Assembly (NCBI GenBank): GCA_031285775.1
Contig: JAITVN010000079.1
Span: 1 to 41,402 of the forward strand
Length of the DNA stretch: 41,402 bases
Direction of reading: 5' to 3'
Source of the DNA: Streptococcaceae bacterium
Lineage (GTDB): Bacteria; Bacillota; Bacilli; Lactobacillales; Streptococcaceae
Shown here: piece after piece, positions 25,623 to 34,002 of the stretch
Layout: the number at the start of each line of letters is the position of its first letter
Numbering within the stretch: position 1 is the stretch's first letter
Program-made: the position numbers and the translations under genes
The notes under the pieces: model-generated
Seen by the model: the letters and a program-made list of their open reading frames with translations, nothing else
What the model was told of the DNA's origin: nothing
Databases searched by the model: none

Positions 25623-26336
25623 TTAACAATACTGATGTATCAAATACTCCACCAGATTCAAACAATTACCGTAAAAGTAATTCAAACTTTGGTTCTCTTG
25701 TTCCAGTTTGTCTGGACCATTATCAACAGTAAAAGCCAAATCTGCTTTTCCTACAAAACTGCTGCCTCTCGAAGCGGTAAAAGAGATGACTTTTCCGCCG
25801 TTTCTGCGGCATTCTTCCATTTTTCCAAGCCCGCGACTGTTTTCACCTGACTGGGAAAATATCAGCATGGTATGAGGCAGTCCGTTGGACACCACGTCAA
25901 TTTCCACGCCATCCAGATCAATGGCATAAATTTTCTTGAGCAGCAGCTTCCGATAGGTATAATTAACCAAAAATGTACAGAAGCCTTCACCATAAAGATA
26001 AATTCTCTTTTCTGAAAAAGCTTCGTTAAATATTTCATCCATTTTCGCTTGATTTTCGCTGCAGGACACATAAGAAAGAGAGTCAAGCTTCTCCAATTTG
26101 ACGTCCGCAATTTCACGCGAGAGAAAAAATATCATCTCCTTAAAATTATTGAAGCCGCCTCTTCTTGCCAGACGACTGATGGAGGACGGTGAAGAATAAT
26201 TCTGCTTGGCAATATTACGAATATCTAGACTGTCGCCATTTTCAATGGCAGAAACAATATTTGCGATGAATTGCTCATCTTCTGCACGAAAACTATTGTT
26301 TGGAAGTAATCGGTCCAAATGATATATCTTTGCCAT
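25623..26336 (-). CDS. RpiR-family regulator of alpha-glucoside genes
   Basis: 237 residues. The N-terminal helix-turn-helix (about 35-70, with SLDIRNIAKQNYSSPSSISRL) is followed by a SIS domain (about 105-230, with IYLYGEGFCTFL and MLIFSQSGENSRGL), which in this family senses a phosphorylated sugar. AGGACAGGAA precedes the ATG. It is divergent from the GH4 gene and upstream of EIICBA on the same strand. It has its own terminator. TGAAAATATTTTCA-type palindromes at 25381, 26353 and 26473 are its probable binding sites. Confidence 0.9.
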   Translation of the reverse strand: MAKIYHLDRLLPNNSFRAEDEQFIANIVSAIENGDSLDIRNIAKQNYSSPSSISRLARRGGFNNFKEMIFFLSREIADVKLEKLDSLSYVSCSENQAKMDEIFNEAFSEKRIYLYGEGFCTFLVNYTYRKLLLKKIYAIDLDGVEIDVVSNGLPHTMLIFSQSGENSRGLGKMEECRRNGGKVISFTASRGSSFVGKADLAFTVDNGPDKLEQENQSLNYFYGNCLNLVEYLIHQYC

Positions 26337-26352
26337 TTCCTGTCCTTTGATA

Positions 26353-26366
26353 TGAAAATATTTTCA
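26353..26366. promoter_or_regulatory. RpiR operator near the regulator start
   Basis: TGAAAATATTTTCA, a perfect 14-bp palindrome, lies 16 bp from the RpiR start codon. This suggests autoregulation. Confidence 0.6.
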
Positions 26367-26472
26367 GTTACTGAAAGTATTAACAACAGCCAAAAAAGCT
26401 ATTGCACCTTGCTATTAAGAATAGTATACTTCATTTATAAAAAGAAATCAAACACTTTTGAAATGAAAATAA

Positions 26473-26486
26473 TGAAAATATTTTTA
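26473..26486. promoter_or_regulatory. RpiR operator near the GH4 start
   Basis: TGAAAATATTTTTA, one base off the palindrome, lies 17 bp before the GH4 start codon, overlapping the expected 5' leader and just before its AAAGGAAA ribosome binding site. Confidence 0.5.
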
Positions 26487-26503
26487 TTAGGAAAGGAAAT
26501 CTC

Positions 26504-27829
26504 ATGGGAAACAAATTTGTAATGGTAGGCGGCGGCTCCACTCAGTCTCCGGGTATTTTAGAAGTTCTGCGCCAACGCTCTAAAGAGCTCAATTTGACTG
26601 ACCTCGTGCTTTACGATATTGATCAGGAGCGCGTGGATTTGCTCGGACAATATACAAAGATGTATTATGGCGAGAAGGGTTCAAAGGTGAATGTCACTTA
26701 TACCACGAATATTGATGAAGCGTTAACAGATGCTGATTTTCTGTTCATGCAGATTCGACCAGGCCTTAACAAGCAGCGAGCGATTGACGAAAAAATCTGT
26801 ATTGAAAACGGCCTCATTGGTCAGGAAACCTGCGGACTCGGCGGCTTCTCCTTTGCGATGCGCGTCATTCCGGCGGTTCTGGAAATCATTCGAAAGGTCA
26901 AAGAGATTTGCCCGAATGCGTGGATTTTAAATTATACCAATCCTGAGGCCATTCTTTCTGAGGCCATTTATCAGGAATTCCCCGAGGCAAAAGTGCTCTG
27001 CATTTGCGACATGCCGATCTCCATTGAGGGCGCCATTGCCAAATACTTTGGAAAAGTGCATCGTGACTTAACATTCAAATATTTCGGCCTCAATCATTTT
27101 GGCTGGTGGACGCAAATCATTGATGAGCACGGCATCGACTTACTGCCTCAGCTGCGCAACGACGTGCTTTCCGGAAAGATTGATACCCTGCTCATGTCCA
27201 ACGAAGAAACCATCGGCGACGACTATTGGATAGAGACCTACAAGCAGATGATCAGCCTATTTAAGCGCTTCCCTGAGTATTTTCCGAACTGTTATCTCCA
27301 GTATTATCTGACGCCTGATGAAGCCTTCGAGCATCTTGACCCAGGCTTCACGCGCGGCGATTACGTCATGCAGGGGCGTGAGAAAAGAATTTACGACGAG
27401 TGCAAACGCGTGATTGCGAATGGCAGTGCGGAAGATTCAGGGCTGCACGCTGGTGTGCACGGCAACTACATTGTTGACATCGCCTATGCCATCATCCACA
27501 ACACCAGAGAACGCTTCGTCGTCAACCAAATGAACCATGGTGCCATCTCCAACTTTGACCCCGAAGCCGTTGTAGAAGTGCCAGCTTACATAGGTAGCGT
27601 CGGAGCCGAGACCATCAACATCGGTAAAATTCCCACATTCCAGAAAGGCCTCATGGAAATGCAGAAAGCCTATGAACAGAAGACGGTGGAAGCAGCCATG
27701 ACAAACTCCTACCAGGTTGCTCTCGAAGCCATGATGCTCAACAAAACCGTACCGAACTACAACATCGGCAAAAAAGTTCTTGATGAGCTATACCAAGCAA
27801 ACATCAACTACTGGGGCGAATGGAGATAA
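26504..27829 (+). CDS. 6-phospho-alpha-glucosidase, GH4
   Basis: A 441-residue NAD- and metal-dependent glycosidase. The N-terminal NAD site is VGGGSTQSPG (about 8-17). The motif CDMP (168-171) is the signature that separates 6-phospho-alpha-glucosidases (GlvA type) from beta-specific GH4 enzymes with CN(I/V)P. The metal ligands are Cys168 and His198 in GLNHFGWW. It would hydrolyse the 6'-phosphorylated disaccharide delivered by the EIICBA at 23216. AAAGGAAA precedes the ATG. It is divergent from the RpiR gene, with operators between, and a terminator follows. Confidence 0.93.
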   Translation: MGNKFVMVGGGSTQSPGILEVLRQRSKELNLTDLVLYDIDQERVDLLGQYTKMYYGEKGSKVNVTYTTNIDEALTDADFLFMQIRPGLNKQRAIDEKICIENGLIGQETCGLGGFSFAMRVIPAVLEIIRKVKEICPNAWILNYTNPEAILSEAIYQEFPEAKVLCICDMPISIEGAIAKYFGKVHRDLTFKYFGLNHFGWWTQIIDEHGIDLLPQLRNDVLSGKIDTLLMSNEETIGDDYWIETYKQMISLFKRFPEYFPNCYLQYYLTPDEAFEHLDPGFTRGDYVMQGREKRIYDECKRVIANGSAEDSGLHAGVHGNYIVDIAYAIIHNTRERFVVNQMNHGAISNFDPEAVVEVPAYIGSVGAETINIGKIPTFQKGLMEMQKAYEQKTVEAAMTNSYQVALEAMMLNKTVPNYNIGKKVLDELYQANINYWGEWR

Positions 27830-27843
27830 GCCCGCTGACAGGG

Positions 27844-27873
27844 AGTTCCTCTTTTACTGAGGGGCTTCTTTTT
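27844..27873 (+). terminator. Terminator of the GH4 gene
   Basis: AGTTCCTC pairs with GAGGGGCT (two G-U pairs), followed by a T-rich run. Confidence 0.65.
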
Positions 27874-27941
27874 GTGTCGAAAAAGTGTAATAAAAAAGTG
27901 TAATAAATTGTAATATGTCAACTTACCACTAAAAATAAGTA

Positions 27942-27975
27942 AAAAGACTGACTTGCTCACACATGTCAGTCTTTT
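27942..27975. terminator. Terminator of the HAD gene
   Basis: A perfect 11-bp stem, AAAAGACTGAC/GTCAGTCTTTT, lies just past the HAD stop codon. It can act in both directions. Confidence 0.8.
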
Positions 27976-27978
27976 CAT

Positions 27979-28620
27979 TTACAATTTTTCAGCAAGTACA
28001 GACAAATCATCAATCAGCAAATCTGCCTCCGACTGGTCAATATCAATATCTTTGTACTCAATCGCCCAGACAGTCGCCCCAGAAGCCTTTCCCGCCTTAA
28101 TACCGACCGTCGAATCTTCAATAATCAGTGTTTCGTCAGGTACAACTCCGAGCCGCTTCATGGCAGTGAGATAAATCTCTGGATTAGGCTTGCTTTCCTT
28201 GAAGTCCTGCCCGGATAATACTTCTGTAAAATAAGTCGCAAGCGAATTCTCAGACAAAATGTGATCAATCGCCGCGCGATCTGAGGAAGAAGCCAAGGCC
28301 AGTTTATAGCCAGCATTTTTCAATGCAGTCAGCGTTGGGACAACCTCTGGAAATAACAAGTCTTTCACAGGCGCATGCACATTATCAAAATAAGCACGCC
28401 ATTTTCTGCGCAGCTCTGTATATTCTGCAGGACTGTAATTCGGAAATATTTTGGACACTGTGTGCTCAATCTGTCCACCGAAAATATCTTTTTCGGTCAC
28501 GAGATCTGGATCAAAGCCCTGCGAAGCAAAAAACTTCTTCCAGTGCTTCATGTAATAACGCTCCGTATCAATCAAAACGCCATCCATATCAAAAATAACA
28601 GCTTTAAATTTTTCGTTCAT
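27979..28620 (-). CDS. HAD-superfamily phosphatase/phosphomutase-like protein
   Basis: 213 residues. HAD motif I is FDMDGVLIDTE (Asp11, Asp13), motif II LALASSSDRA, motif III the lysine in KESKPNPEIY, and motif IV IIEDSTVGIKAG. A helical cap (about 18-80) places it with the beta-phosphoglucomutase-like group. Sugar-phosphate phosphatase is the safer call. It lies 56 bp downstream of the IIB of the GH35-PTS operon, on the same strand, and may be its last gene. The gap also contains TACAAT, a possible own promoter. Confidence 0.8.
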   Translation of the reverse strand: MNEKFKAVIFDMDGVLIDTERYYMKHWKKFFASQGFDPDLVTEKDIFGGQIEHTVSKIFPNYSPAEYTELRRKWRAYFDNVHAPVKDLLFPEVVPTLTALKNAGYKLALASSSDRAAIDHILSENSLATYFTEVLSGQDFKESKPNPEIYLTAMKRLGVVPDETLIIEDSTVGIKAGKASGATVWAIEYKDIDIDQSEADLLIDDLSVLAEKL

Positions 28621-28676
28621 TTACAATTACGCTTCCATTCACTGACTTTTCCTTATTGTAGCACAAATTGCTATTA

Positions 28677-29171
28677 CTAAGCCAACGGCATTTTTTCATT
28701 CAGTGCTTTCATGAAATCCTCAGCTGCAACTTGCGGTGTCATTTGATGAACCAATTTAACGCCGAGTGAATTGAGCTCACGCAGATCCGCAGCCTCTTGA
28801 GGCGACAGAAAGACAGACTTGTAAATCGTTGTTTTTCCATCTGCATTTGAGACATTGCCGACATTGACTTCTGTGATGTCAACGCCTGCTTTTTTCAATG
28901 CAACCAGAGCAGCAGTTTCGCGTGTCACAATCATAACTTTCTGTGAATCATATCTGTGAGCCAAAATATTATTTGCGGCTTTCTCAACTGGAAGAATTGA
29001 AAGATTCGTCCCAGTAGGTTTTGCCAATTTCAGCGCTTCTTTACCGAAGTCATCTGCCGCAATTTCATCACCCACAACCATTACACGATCAATTCCTAAG
29101 GATGGTACCCACAGCATGGCCACTTGCCCATGAATCAAACGTCCATCAATACGTACATTAACTATTGTCAT
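28677..29171 (-). CDS. PTS mannose-family EIIB (GH35 operon)
   Basis: 164 residues from ATG 29171, which has AAGGAGG in front of it; an upstream start at 29210 is unlikely. The phosphorylation site is VNVRIDGRLIHGQVAMLW, with His near residue 14. It is the third PTS gene of the unit GH35-IIC-IID-IIB. No IIA is present in the operon. An 84-nt gap with a strong hairpin separates it from IID. Confidence 0.9.
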   Translation of the reverse strand: MTIVNVRIDGRLIHGQVAMLWVPSLGIDRVMVVGDEIAADDFGKEALKLAKPTGTNLSILPVEKAANNILAHRYDSQKVMIVTRETAALVALKKAGVDITEVNVGNVSNADGKTTIYKSVFLSPQEAADLRELNSLGVKLVHQMTPQVAAEDFMKALNEKMPLA

Positions 29172-29193
29172 AAAATCCTCCTTCTTTAATTTA

Positions 29194-29231
29194 AATATTT
29201 CGAGCAGCAAATGAGCACCACTCGAAATATT
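29194..29231 (-). promoter_or_regulatory. Intra-operon hairpin between IID and IIB
   Basis: A perfect 11-bp stem, AATATTTCGAG/CTCGAAATATT, with a 16-nt loop. No U-tract follows, so an RNA-processing or stability element is more likely than a terminator. Confidence 0.6.
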
Positions 29232-29255
29232 ATTTTACGTTAGTAATAGAATTTA

Positions 29256-30080
29256 CTATTTAGTGACCCAACCCGTTGCACCAAGTATAACTGCACAAAC
29301 TAAGACAATGAAGAGCACTTTGAGGTTGGTCATTTTCTTCTTGCCCAACAGCCAATAGATTGCACCGACAAGAGCTGCAGGCAGCAGACCTGGCAGAATC
29401 AGATTAAGAGAATTCTGCAAGTTAAATGGTACCTTACCAATCGTTGGCGCGATGTTCAGCTGAACATGGACAATAGAGGCAATCATGGCTCCTACCATGA
29501 ACACACCCATTAGAGTAGCTGAATTGATCAGCGCACCAAAACGGTTTGATAGGTCTGAAACAAGTGATGTCCCTTGTTTGTAGGACCACTTCAGCTGTGA
29601 CCAGCGGAAGACAATCCAAACGATTTGAACTGCCACGGCGATCGCGATACCTGCTGGATTCTTCTGCAGCGCCATTGTAGCGGCCAAAGCACCTGTAACC
29701 GTTGATGTGATTGAATTGAGTGAGTCACCGATTGCGGCAAAAGGCCCAAGCAAACCTGTTTTAATACCTTCAACGGCTGATCTGGAAGCAATGCCTTCTT
29801 TCTCTTCTACAGCTAAGTCAATACCTGTAATCAAAGTGTTGAACAAATTCGATGTATTAAAGAACTGTGAATGCGAGCGTGTCATTTCTTTCAGCTCAGG
29901 CGTGTGGTCACCATAAATTTTCCTCAGCTGCGGCAGAATATGGTAGAGATAACCTGAGTTCTGCATACGCTCATAGTTCCAGCCTACTTGGAAGAAGAAC
30001 AGACTGCGTTTGTTAATTTGACGGAAGTCTTTATCTGTCAATTTATATTTTGGTTCAGTTTTAGGCTCAATATTCGTCAT
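29256..30080 (-). CDS. PTS mannose-family EIID (GH35 operon)
   Basis: 274 residues from ATG 30080 (GAAGGAG 9 nt upstream); an in-frame ATG at 30107 lacks such a signal. Family motifs are INKRSLFFFQVGWNYERMQN and GLLGPFAAIGDSLNS, with C-terminal helices. The start lies within the IIC 3' end (14-bp overlap). The permease probably imports the disaccharide cleaved by the GH35 enzyme. Confidence 0.9.
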   Translation of the reverse strand: MTNIEPKTEPKYKLTDKDFRQINKRSLFFFQVGWNYERMQNSGYLYHILPQLRKIYGDHTPELKEMTRSHSQFFNTSNLFNTLITGIDLAVEEKEGIASRSAVEGIKTGLLGPFAAIGDSLNSITSTVTGALAATMALQKNPAGIAIAVAVQIVWIVFRWSQLKWSYKQGTSLVSDLSNRFGALINSATLMGVFMVGAMIASIVHVQLNIAPTIGKVPFNLQNSLNLILPGLLPAALVGAIYWLLGKKKMTNLKVLFIVLVCAVILGATGWVTK

Positions 30081-30975
30081 CTTCAATTTCTCCTTCCGTA
30101 TCTTCATCAGCTGGTTTAGATTCAGCTGTTGGGGTCTGCTGTTTATTAGCAGATTCGTGCTGATAATTCAGATATGCAAGAGCACCCGCAATCAGGGCAA
30201 CAGCAAGCATTGGCAGTGCGTTGAAAGTACCAGTAGACGTGAAGCCCTTGACTAAACCGCTGAGGCTAGCAACAGAACCGCCGATCGTCTGAATATTCGT
30301 GTACACTGTTGCCAAAAGTGTCGTAATGGTAAAGCCGAGAATAAGGTAGCCGACATGTTTCTTGCTTGGTAAAAAACGAAGTAAAATAGCGAAACCAACT
30401 GCAGGAAGTACACCGCCAGCCAGTGTCAGACCGTCACCCAACCATTTCAAGTCGCCTGTCAATACTTTAACAAGTTCAGTAACAAGTCCGCTTCCGAATG
30501 CAAGTGCACAGAAGACAGGAACCATACGGCTGAGGCACCATGAAATAGTACCTGCCAAGAACCAATGTTCAATGCCGCTGTAGTTTTCTTTTTCAACTTC
30601 TGTATCAATTTTGTGCACAAAGAAGGTGTTGGCCATACGACCCAGGATATCAGTGTAGACCAATAGTGCTGCTACCGGCACAGCAATAGTCGTTAGGGCC
30701 AGCGAAGTGGGCATGTGCAGAGCAACTGAGAAGGCAGTGCCGAGAATAGCCCCGGATTGCGCATCAATACGGCTGGCGCCGCCAGGTGTACCAATTCCCA
30801 AGACCATCAGCTGCATGCTACCGCCGATAAGAAGTCCAGCGCCGACATCACCCATTATTAAACCTGAAATAAGACCTGCAGATACTGGGATTTGTAGCCC
30901 TGTCATCGGACCGATGTCATCAAAGACAACCCATCCGCTATAAAGGGTAAGCAGTAATATTTGCCACCATTGCAT
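30067..30975 (-). CDS. PTS mannose-family EIIC (GH35 operon)
   Basis: 302 residues starting MQWWQILLLTLYSGW, with GGSMQLMVLGIGTPGGASRID and several membrane helices. The long polar tail (about 270-302, ending EGEIEDDEY) contains the ribosome binding site and start of IID. TAGGAGG precedes the ATG, which lies 20 bp after the GH35 stop codon. Confidence 0.9.
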   Translation of the reverse strand: MQWWQILLLTLYSGWVVFDDIGPMTGLQIPVSAGLISGLIMGDVGAGLLIGGSMQLMVLGIGTPGGASRIDAQSGAILGTAFSVALHMPTSLALTTIAVPVAALLVYTDILGRMANTFFVHKIDTEVEKENYSGIEHWFLAGTISWCLSRMVPVFCALAFGSGLVTELVKVLTGDLKWLGDGLTLAGGVLPAVGFAILLRFLPSKKHVGYLILGFTITTLLATVYTNIQTIGGSVASLSGLVKGFTSTGTFNALPMLAVALIAGALAYLNYQHESANKQQTPTAESKPADEDTEGEIEDDEY

Positions 30976-30995
30976 TTTTGTTTCCTCCTAAAAAA

Positions 30996-32801
30996 TTATT
31001 TTTTAATTGTTGCCATAAGAAATTTATCATCCATATAAACTGGATGCTCGACCAGAGAAAGCACTTCTTTGAACTTGCCTTCGGTCTCGAAAACGATGAT
31101 CTCGTTTTCCCCTTCACACAGAAAACTCTTCGGTAAGTAAAGCGAGAGAAATGGTCCCTTGTCCCAATAACGACCGATGTTCTTGCCGTTTACAGTTACA
31201 AAACCTTTGCCGAATCCTGTCATATCAATATATGTATCCTTTATCTCTGAATTCAACTTAAAATTGAATTTATACAAAGCAGGTGTATCTGTCTTCCATC
31301 CTTTGCTGAAATCTGCCTGAGAAAGTTTATCGTCCAGCAAAGAATATTGTTTCCAGCCGCCTGTGATAAAGTGAATGTCACTCATCACACCACCGCGAAT
31401 GCCTTTGCGCTGTGAATCTGCAAGCAGCCGCGGACCATAATTGACCCTGCCCATGTTTTCAACCAGAACTGAGATTTTATTCATCTCTTGCCCGATTTCA
31501 AGCGCGATAGATTCGCCGATTTCTTCACGATATTGCGTTGCAGCCAGCGATTCATTCAGATAAAACTGCGCGCGATCTGACACATCAATGAGCTTAAAGT
31601 TCTCTATGTTTTTGTCGCGCTGGTAATCATTTTCATAAAGCACATAGCCGTATGGATACTCCAATTCCTCCATGGTCATTGGATAATCGCTGATTTTAAC
31701 CTCAGAGATTTCATTCTTCACATTGAAGTAAGAAACTTTCGCCGTAAGTTCAAGTTTTTTACTCATAAAACGCTTTATCAATGGGGGCTCTTGCACAATT
31801 TTCGGATAAAGCTCATGAATCACGCGCTGCAGTTCATCGTATTTTTGCGTCGGATTCCCCGCCTCATCCAGAGGTGCATCGTAATCATAACTCGTGACTT
31901 GCGGCAGATCCATTGTGCCGCGTGACGAGCAGCCGTTCATAAAACCGAAATTCGTCCCGCCGTGAAACATGTAAAGATTCACGCCATTTCCAATACTCAG
32001 TGCTTCCTTGACAGATTCAGCAAGCTCAATCGGATCCCGTCGAATGATTTTCTCACTGTAGCGGTTAAACCAGCCGTCCCAGAACTCCATGCAGACCAGC
32101 GGGAAAGTTTTCCCATAAAAATCCTGCATCTGCTGAAATTTTTCCGAAGGCTCTGAGCCGAAATTGCCTGTCGGCAGAATGTTCTGACCTGTCAAATTAC
32201 CAGCGCGCTGTGTCGCTCGCCATTCACCATCAGACGTGAATATCGGAACGTCACAGCCATTTTCAAGCATCAGCTGATAGACAGATGCAAGATATTTTTT
32301 ATCGTTCGCGTAAGAACCATATTCGTTTTCGAGCTGCATCATAAGAACAGGTCCGCCCTGCGTGAATTGCAACGGTCTGATTTCTTGAAAAAGCCGCTGA
32401 TAATAATGCGCCACCTTCTCAATAAATGCAGGATCAGAACTTCGGATTCTCATCTGCCGATAATTCAGCAGCCAAGCAGGCAAACCGCCGAATTCCCATT
32501 CCGCACAGATGTAGGGCGACGGTCGAAGAATCGCATACAAACCGAGTTTTTCAGCAGTTTCAACAAATCTCCGAATGTCAAGATTTCCTGAAAAATTGAA
32601 TTTGCCCTCCAAGGGTTCGTGCAAGTTCCAAGGAATATAAGTCTCAACCGTATTTGCTCCCATCGCCTTTAAGTTGTAAAGCGAGTGCTGCCAGCCCTCC
32701 TCAGGAATTCTAAAATAATGTATTGCCCCAGAGATAAACTTGAATTCTTTGCCTTTTAGGTAAAACTTATCCTCCCGAATTTCAAAAATAGTATTATTCA
32801 T
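30996..32801 (-). CDS. bgaC: GH35 beta-galactosidase (BgaC/GnbG type)
   Basis: 601 residues without a signal peptide, so intracellular. The GH35 catalytic residues are Glu160 (MMQLENEYG, acid/base) and Glu239 (LVCMEFWDGWF, nucleophile). HYFRIP, IPWNLHEP and GGTNFGFMNG are family motifs. C-terminal jelly-roll domains follow. Pneumococcal BgaC cleaves terminal Gal-beta-1,3-GlcNAc. Lactobacillus casei GnbG acts on PTS-imported, phosphorylated galacto-N-biose and lacto-N-biose. The PTS genes directly downstream and a GntR regulator upstream favour the GnbG-like role. AAAGGAG precedes the ATG, and cre-like sites lie in the promoter region. Confidence 0.92.
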   Translation of the reverse strand: MNNTIFEIREDKFYLKGKEFKFISGAIHYFRIPEEGWQHSLYNLKAMGANTVETYIPWNLHEPLEGKFNFSGNLDIRRFVETAEKLGLYAILRPSPYICAEWEFGGLPAWLLNYRQMRIRSSDPAFIEKVAHYYQRLFQEIRPLQFTQGGPVLMMQLENEYGSYANDKKYLASVYQLMLENGCDVPIFTSDGEWRATQRAGNLTGQNILPTGNFGSEPSEKFQQMQDFYGKTFPLVCMEFWDGWFNRYSEKIIRRDPIELAESVKEALSIGNGVNLYMFHGGTNFGFMNGCSSRGTMDLPQVTSYDYDAPLDEAGNPTQKYDELQRVIHELYPKIVQEPPLIKRFMSKKLELTAKVSYFNVKNEISEVKISDYPMTMEELEYPYGYVLYENDYQRDKNIENFKLIDVSDRAQFYLNESLAATQYREEIGESIALEIGQEMNKISVLVENMGRVNYGPRLLADSQRKGIRGGVMSDIHFITGGWKQYSLLDDKLSQADFSKGWKTDTPALYKFNFKLNSEIKDTYIDMTGFGKGFVTVNGKNIGRYWDKGPFLSLYLPKSFLCEGENEIIVFETEGKFKEVLSLVEHPVYMDDKFLMATIKK

Positions 32802-32841
32802 GATCTCCTTTGCTTAACATGTTATGTCATCACTTTTTTAT

Positions 32842-32869
32842 TTTATAATATGTTAATATGTGATGTCAA
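32842..32869 (-). promoter_or_regulatory. Promoter of the GH35-PTS operon
   Basis: On the minus strand: TTGACA, 16 bp, TATAAA. GTGATG-type inverted half sites (TCATCAC at 32827-32833, GTGATG at 32860-32865) bracket the -10 region and may bind the GntR protein. Confidence 0.65.
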
Positions 32870-32888
32870 GGAAATGTTACCGTTTTCA

Positions 32889-32924
32889 CACAAACGCTTT
32901 CATTTTGTCTAAAAGCGCTTTCTT
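32889..32924. promoter_or_regulatory. Two cre-like sites
   Basis: CACAAACGCTTTCAT and AAAAGCGCTTTCTT each contain the GAAAGCG core of CcpA sites in reverse orientation. They lie between the divergent GH35 and GntR promoters. Confidence 0.55.
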
Positions 32925-32939
32925 ATCCTAGTGAAATAT

Positions 32940-32968
32940 TTGTACATTATCATTTAAAATGATACTAT
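32940..32968 (+). promoter_or_regulatory. Promoter of the GntR regulator gene
   Basis: TTGTAC (32940-32945), a 17-bp spacer and TACTAT (32963-32968), about 35 nt before the start codon. Confidence 0.65.
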
Positions 32969-33004
32969 TTACTTAACTATAGGATTCTTAAAAGGAAAAT
33001 GACT

Positions 33005-33712
33005 GTGTTACCAAAATACGAACGTATCAAGCAAGAGCTGCTCGCTGATCTAAAACAGCATGATTTTATCCCCGGAGACAAATTTTACTCCGAGGCTGAT
33101 ATCAAGCGCCTTTTTGGTGTCAGTTCCATCACTGCCGTCAAAGTCCTTAACGAATTAACCAGTGCCGGCTACCTTTACCGCGTGCAGGGAAAAGGCACCT
33201 ATATTTCAAAATCTAAAGTTTCTCAAGCGGTCAAATTCTCTGACATTGAGCTTTATTCGCAAGATCGTGTCAGTGTTAAAGTTTTATCTGTCACTGAAGA
33301 AAGCGACCCTGCGATTTTAAAAGAGTTGAAATTAGAAAAGGGGGATTCCTATTATAAGTTCATCCGCATTCGATTTTTCGACACTATTCCCTACATCGTG
33401 CAGATAACACATATGATAAAGTCACTAGTGAAAACGCCCATTTCCAGCGATTTGTCAACTTACAGCAGTCTTTACAAACGTGTCCGGGATGACTTCTGCA
33501 TTGACCTCACATCCATGGCATCAATTGAGACCAATGAAATTGATTTCCCTGACAATCCAGAAATCCTGAAACTGCTGAATCTCTCTTTCCGAGAACCCGC
33601 TGTCAAGCAAATAAAAACGACCTACTTACCTGATAAAAGCGTGGCTGAGTACATTACCACTTATAAACACTGGAAATTTTACAAGATAAAAATAGAAACG
33701 GAAGCCGAATGA
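33005..33712 (+). CDS. GntR-family (HutC/FadR-like UTRA) regulator
   Basis: About 235 residues. The N-terminal winged helix (about 5-72) holds YERIKQELLADLKQHDFIPG and YRVQGKGTYISK, followed by a UTRA-type effector domain. The GTG start at 33005 is preferred because AAGG lies 9 nt upstream; the ATG at 32999 is only 3 nt from the same AAGG. It is divergent from the GH35-PTS operon, in the same position as BgaR/GnbR regulators. A terminator overlaps the stop codon. Confidence 0.88.
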   Translation: MLPKYERIKQELLADLKQHDFIPGDKFYSEADIKRLFGVSSITAVKVLNELTSAGYLYRVQGKGTYISKSKVSQAVKFSDIELYSQDRVSVKVLSVTEESDPAILKELKLEKGDSYYKFIRIRFFDTIPYIVQITHMIKSLVKTPISSDLSTYSSLYKRVRDDFCIDLTSMASIETNEIDFPDNPEILKLLNLSFREPAVKQIKTTYLPDKSVAEYITTYKHWKFYKIKIETEAE

Positions 33713-33724
33713 ACTTCCGTTTTT
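33696..33724 (+). terminator. Terminator of the GntR gene
   Basis: AAACGGAAG pairs with CTTCCGTTT, followed by T residues. It includes the stop codon in its loop. Confidence 0.75.
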
Positions 33725-33738
33725 AAACAGGCAGACAA

Positions 33739-33766
33739 AAAATCAGGCAGTTACTTACCTGATTTT
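33739..33766 (-). terminator. Terminator of the YajC-PTS operon
   Basis: AAAATCAGG/CCTGATTTT, with T6 following on the minus strand. It lies beyond the repeat that follows IID. Confidence 0.65.
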
Positions 33767-34002
33767 CGCTTCACATCTTGTTATAACTGAGTTCTGCGCG
33801 CCTGAACCTGTGGAAATTAGATAAGCAGGGCGTTGCGACTTTAGTCGCTTACGCATCGCTTTCTCTGTGAGTGAATCTTGAAACTGCCTAAAGGCAGAAC
33901 CTAGAATCTCTAAGCAGACTCTTGGCGCTTCAGCGCATAGAGGTCGCTTTCCCCCTCAGGGGTTAATTTCCAAGCTTCAAAGCGGGCGCGCTTCACATCT
34001 TA
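33767..34002 (-). repeat. Interspersed hairpin repeat, copy 2
   Basis: Read on the minus strand it begins TAAGATGTGAAGCGCGCC directly at the IID stop codon and ends GAACTCAGTTATAACAAGAT followed by GTGAAGCG. The core holds CCCCTGAGGGG, GCGCTGAAGCGC, CTGCCTTTAGGCAG and GCGACTAAAGTCGC hairpins. It shares the GCGACCTCTA and AAGAGTCTGCTTAG segments with copy 1 and the TTATCTAATTTCC segment with copies 1 and 3. Confidence 0.75.

Noticed and set aside
27979-28620. Calling the HAD protein beta-phosphoglucomutase (pgmB)
   Set aside because: It is in the right superfamily and near a maltose-type locus, but motif I (FDMDGVLIDTE) and the surrounding residues do not distinguish mutase from phosphatase, and GH4 hydrolysis does not yield beta-glucose 1-phosphate.
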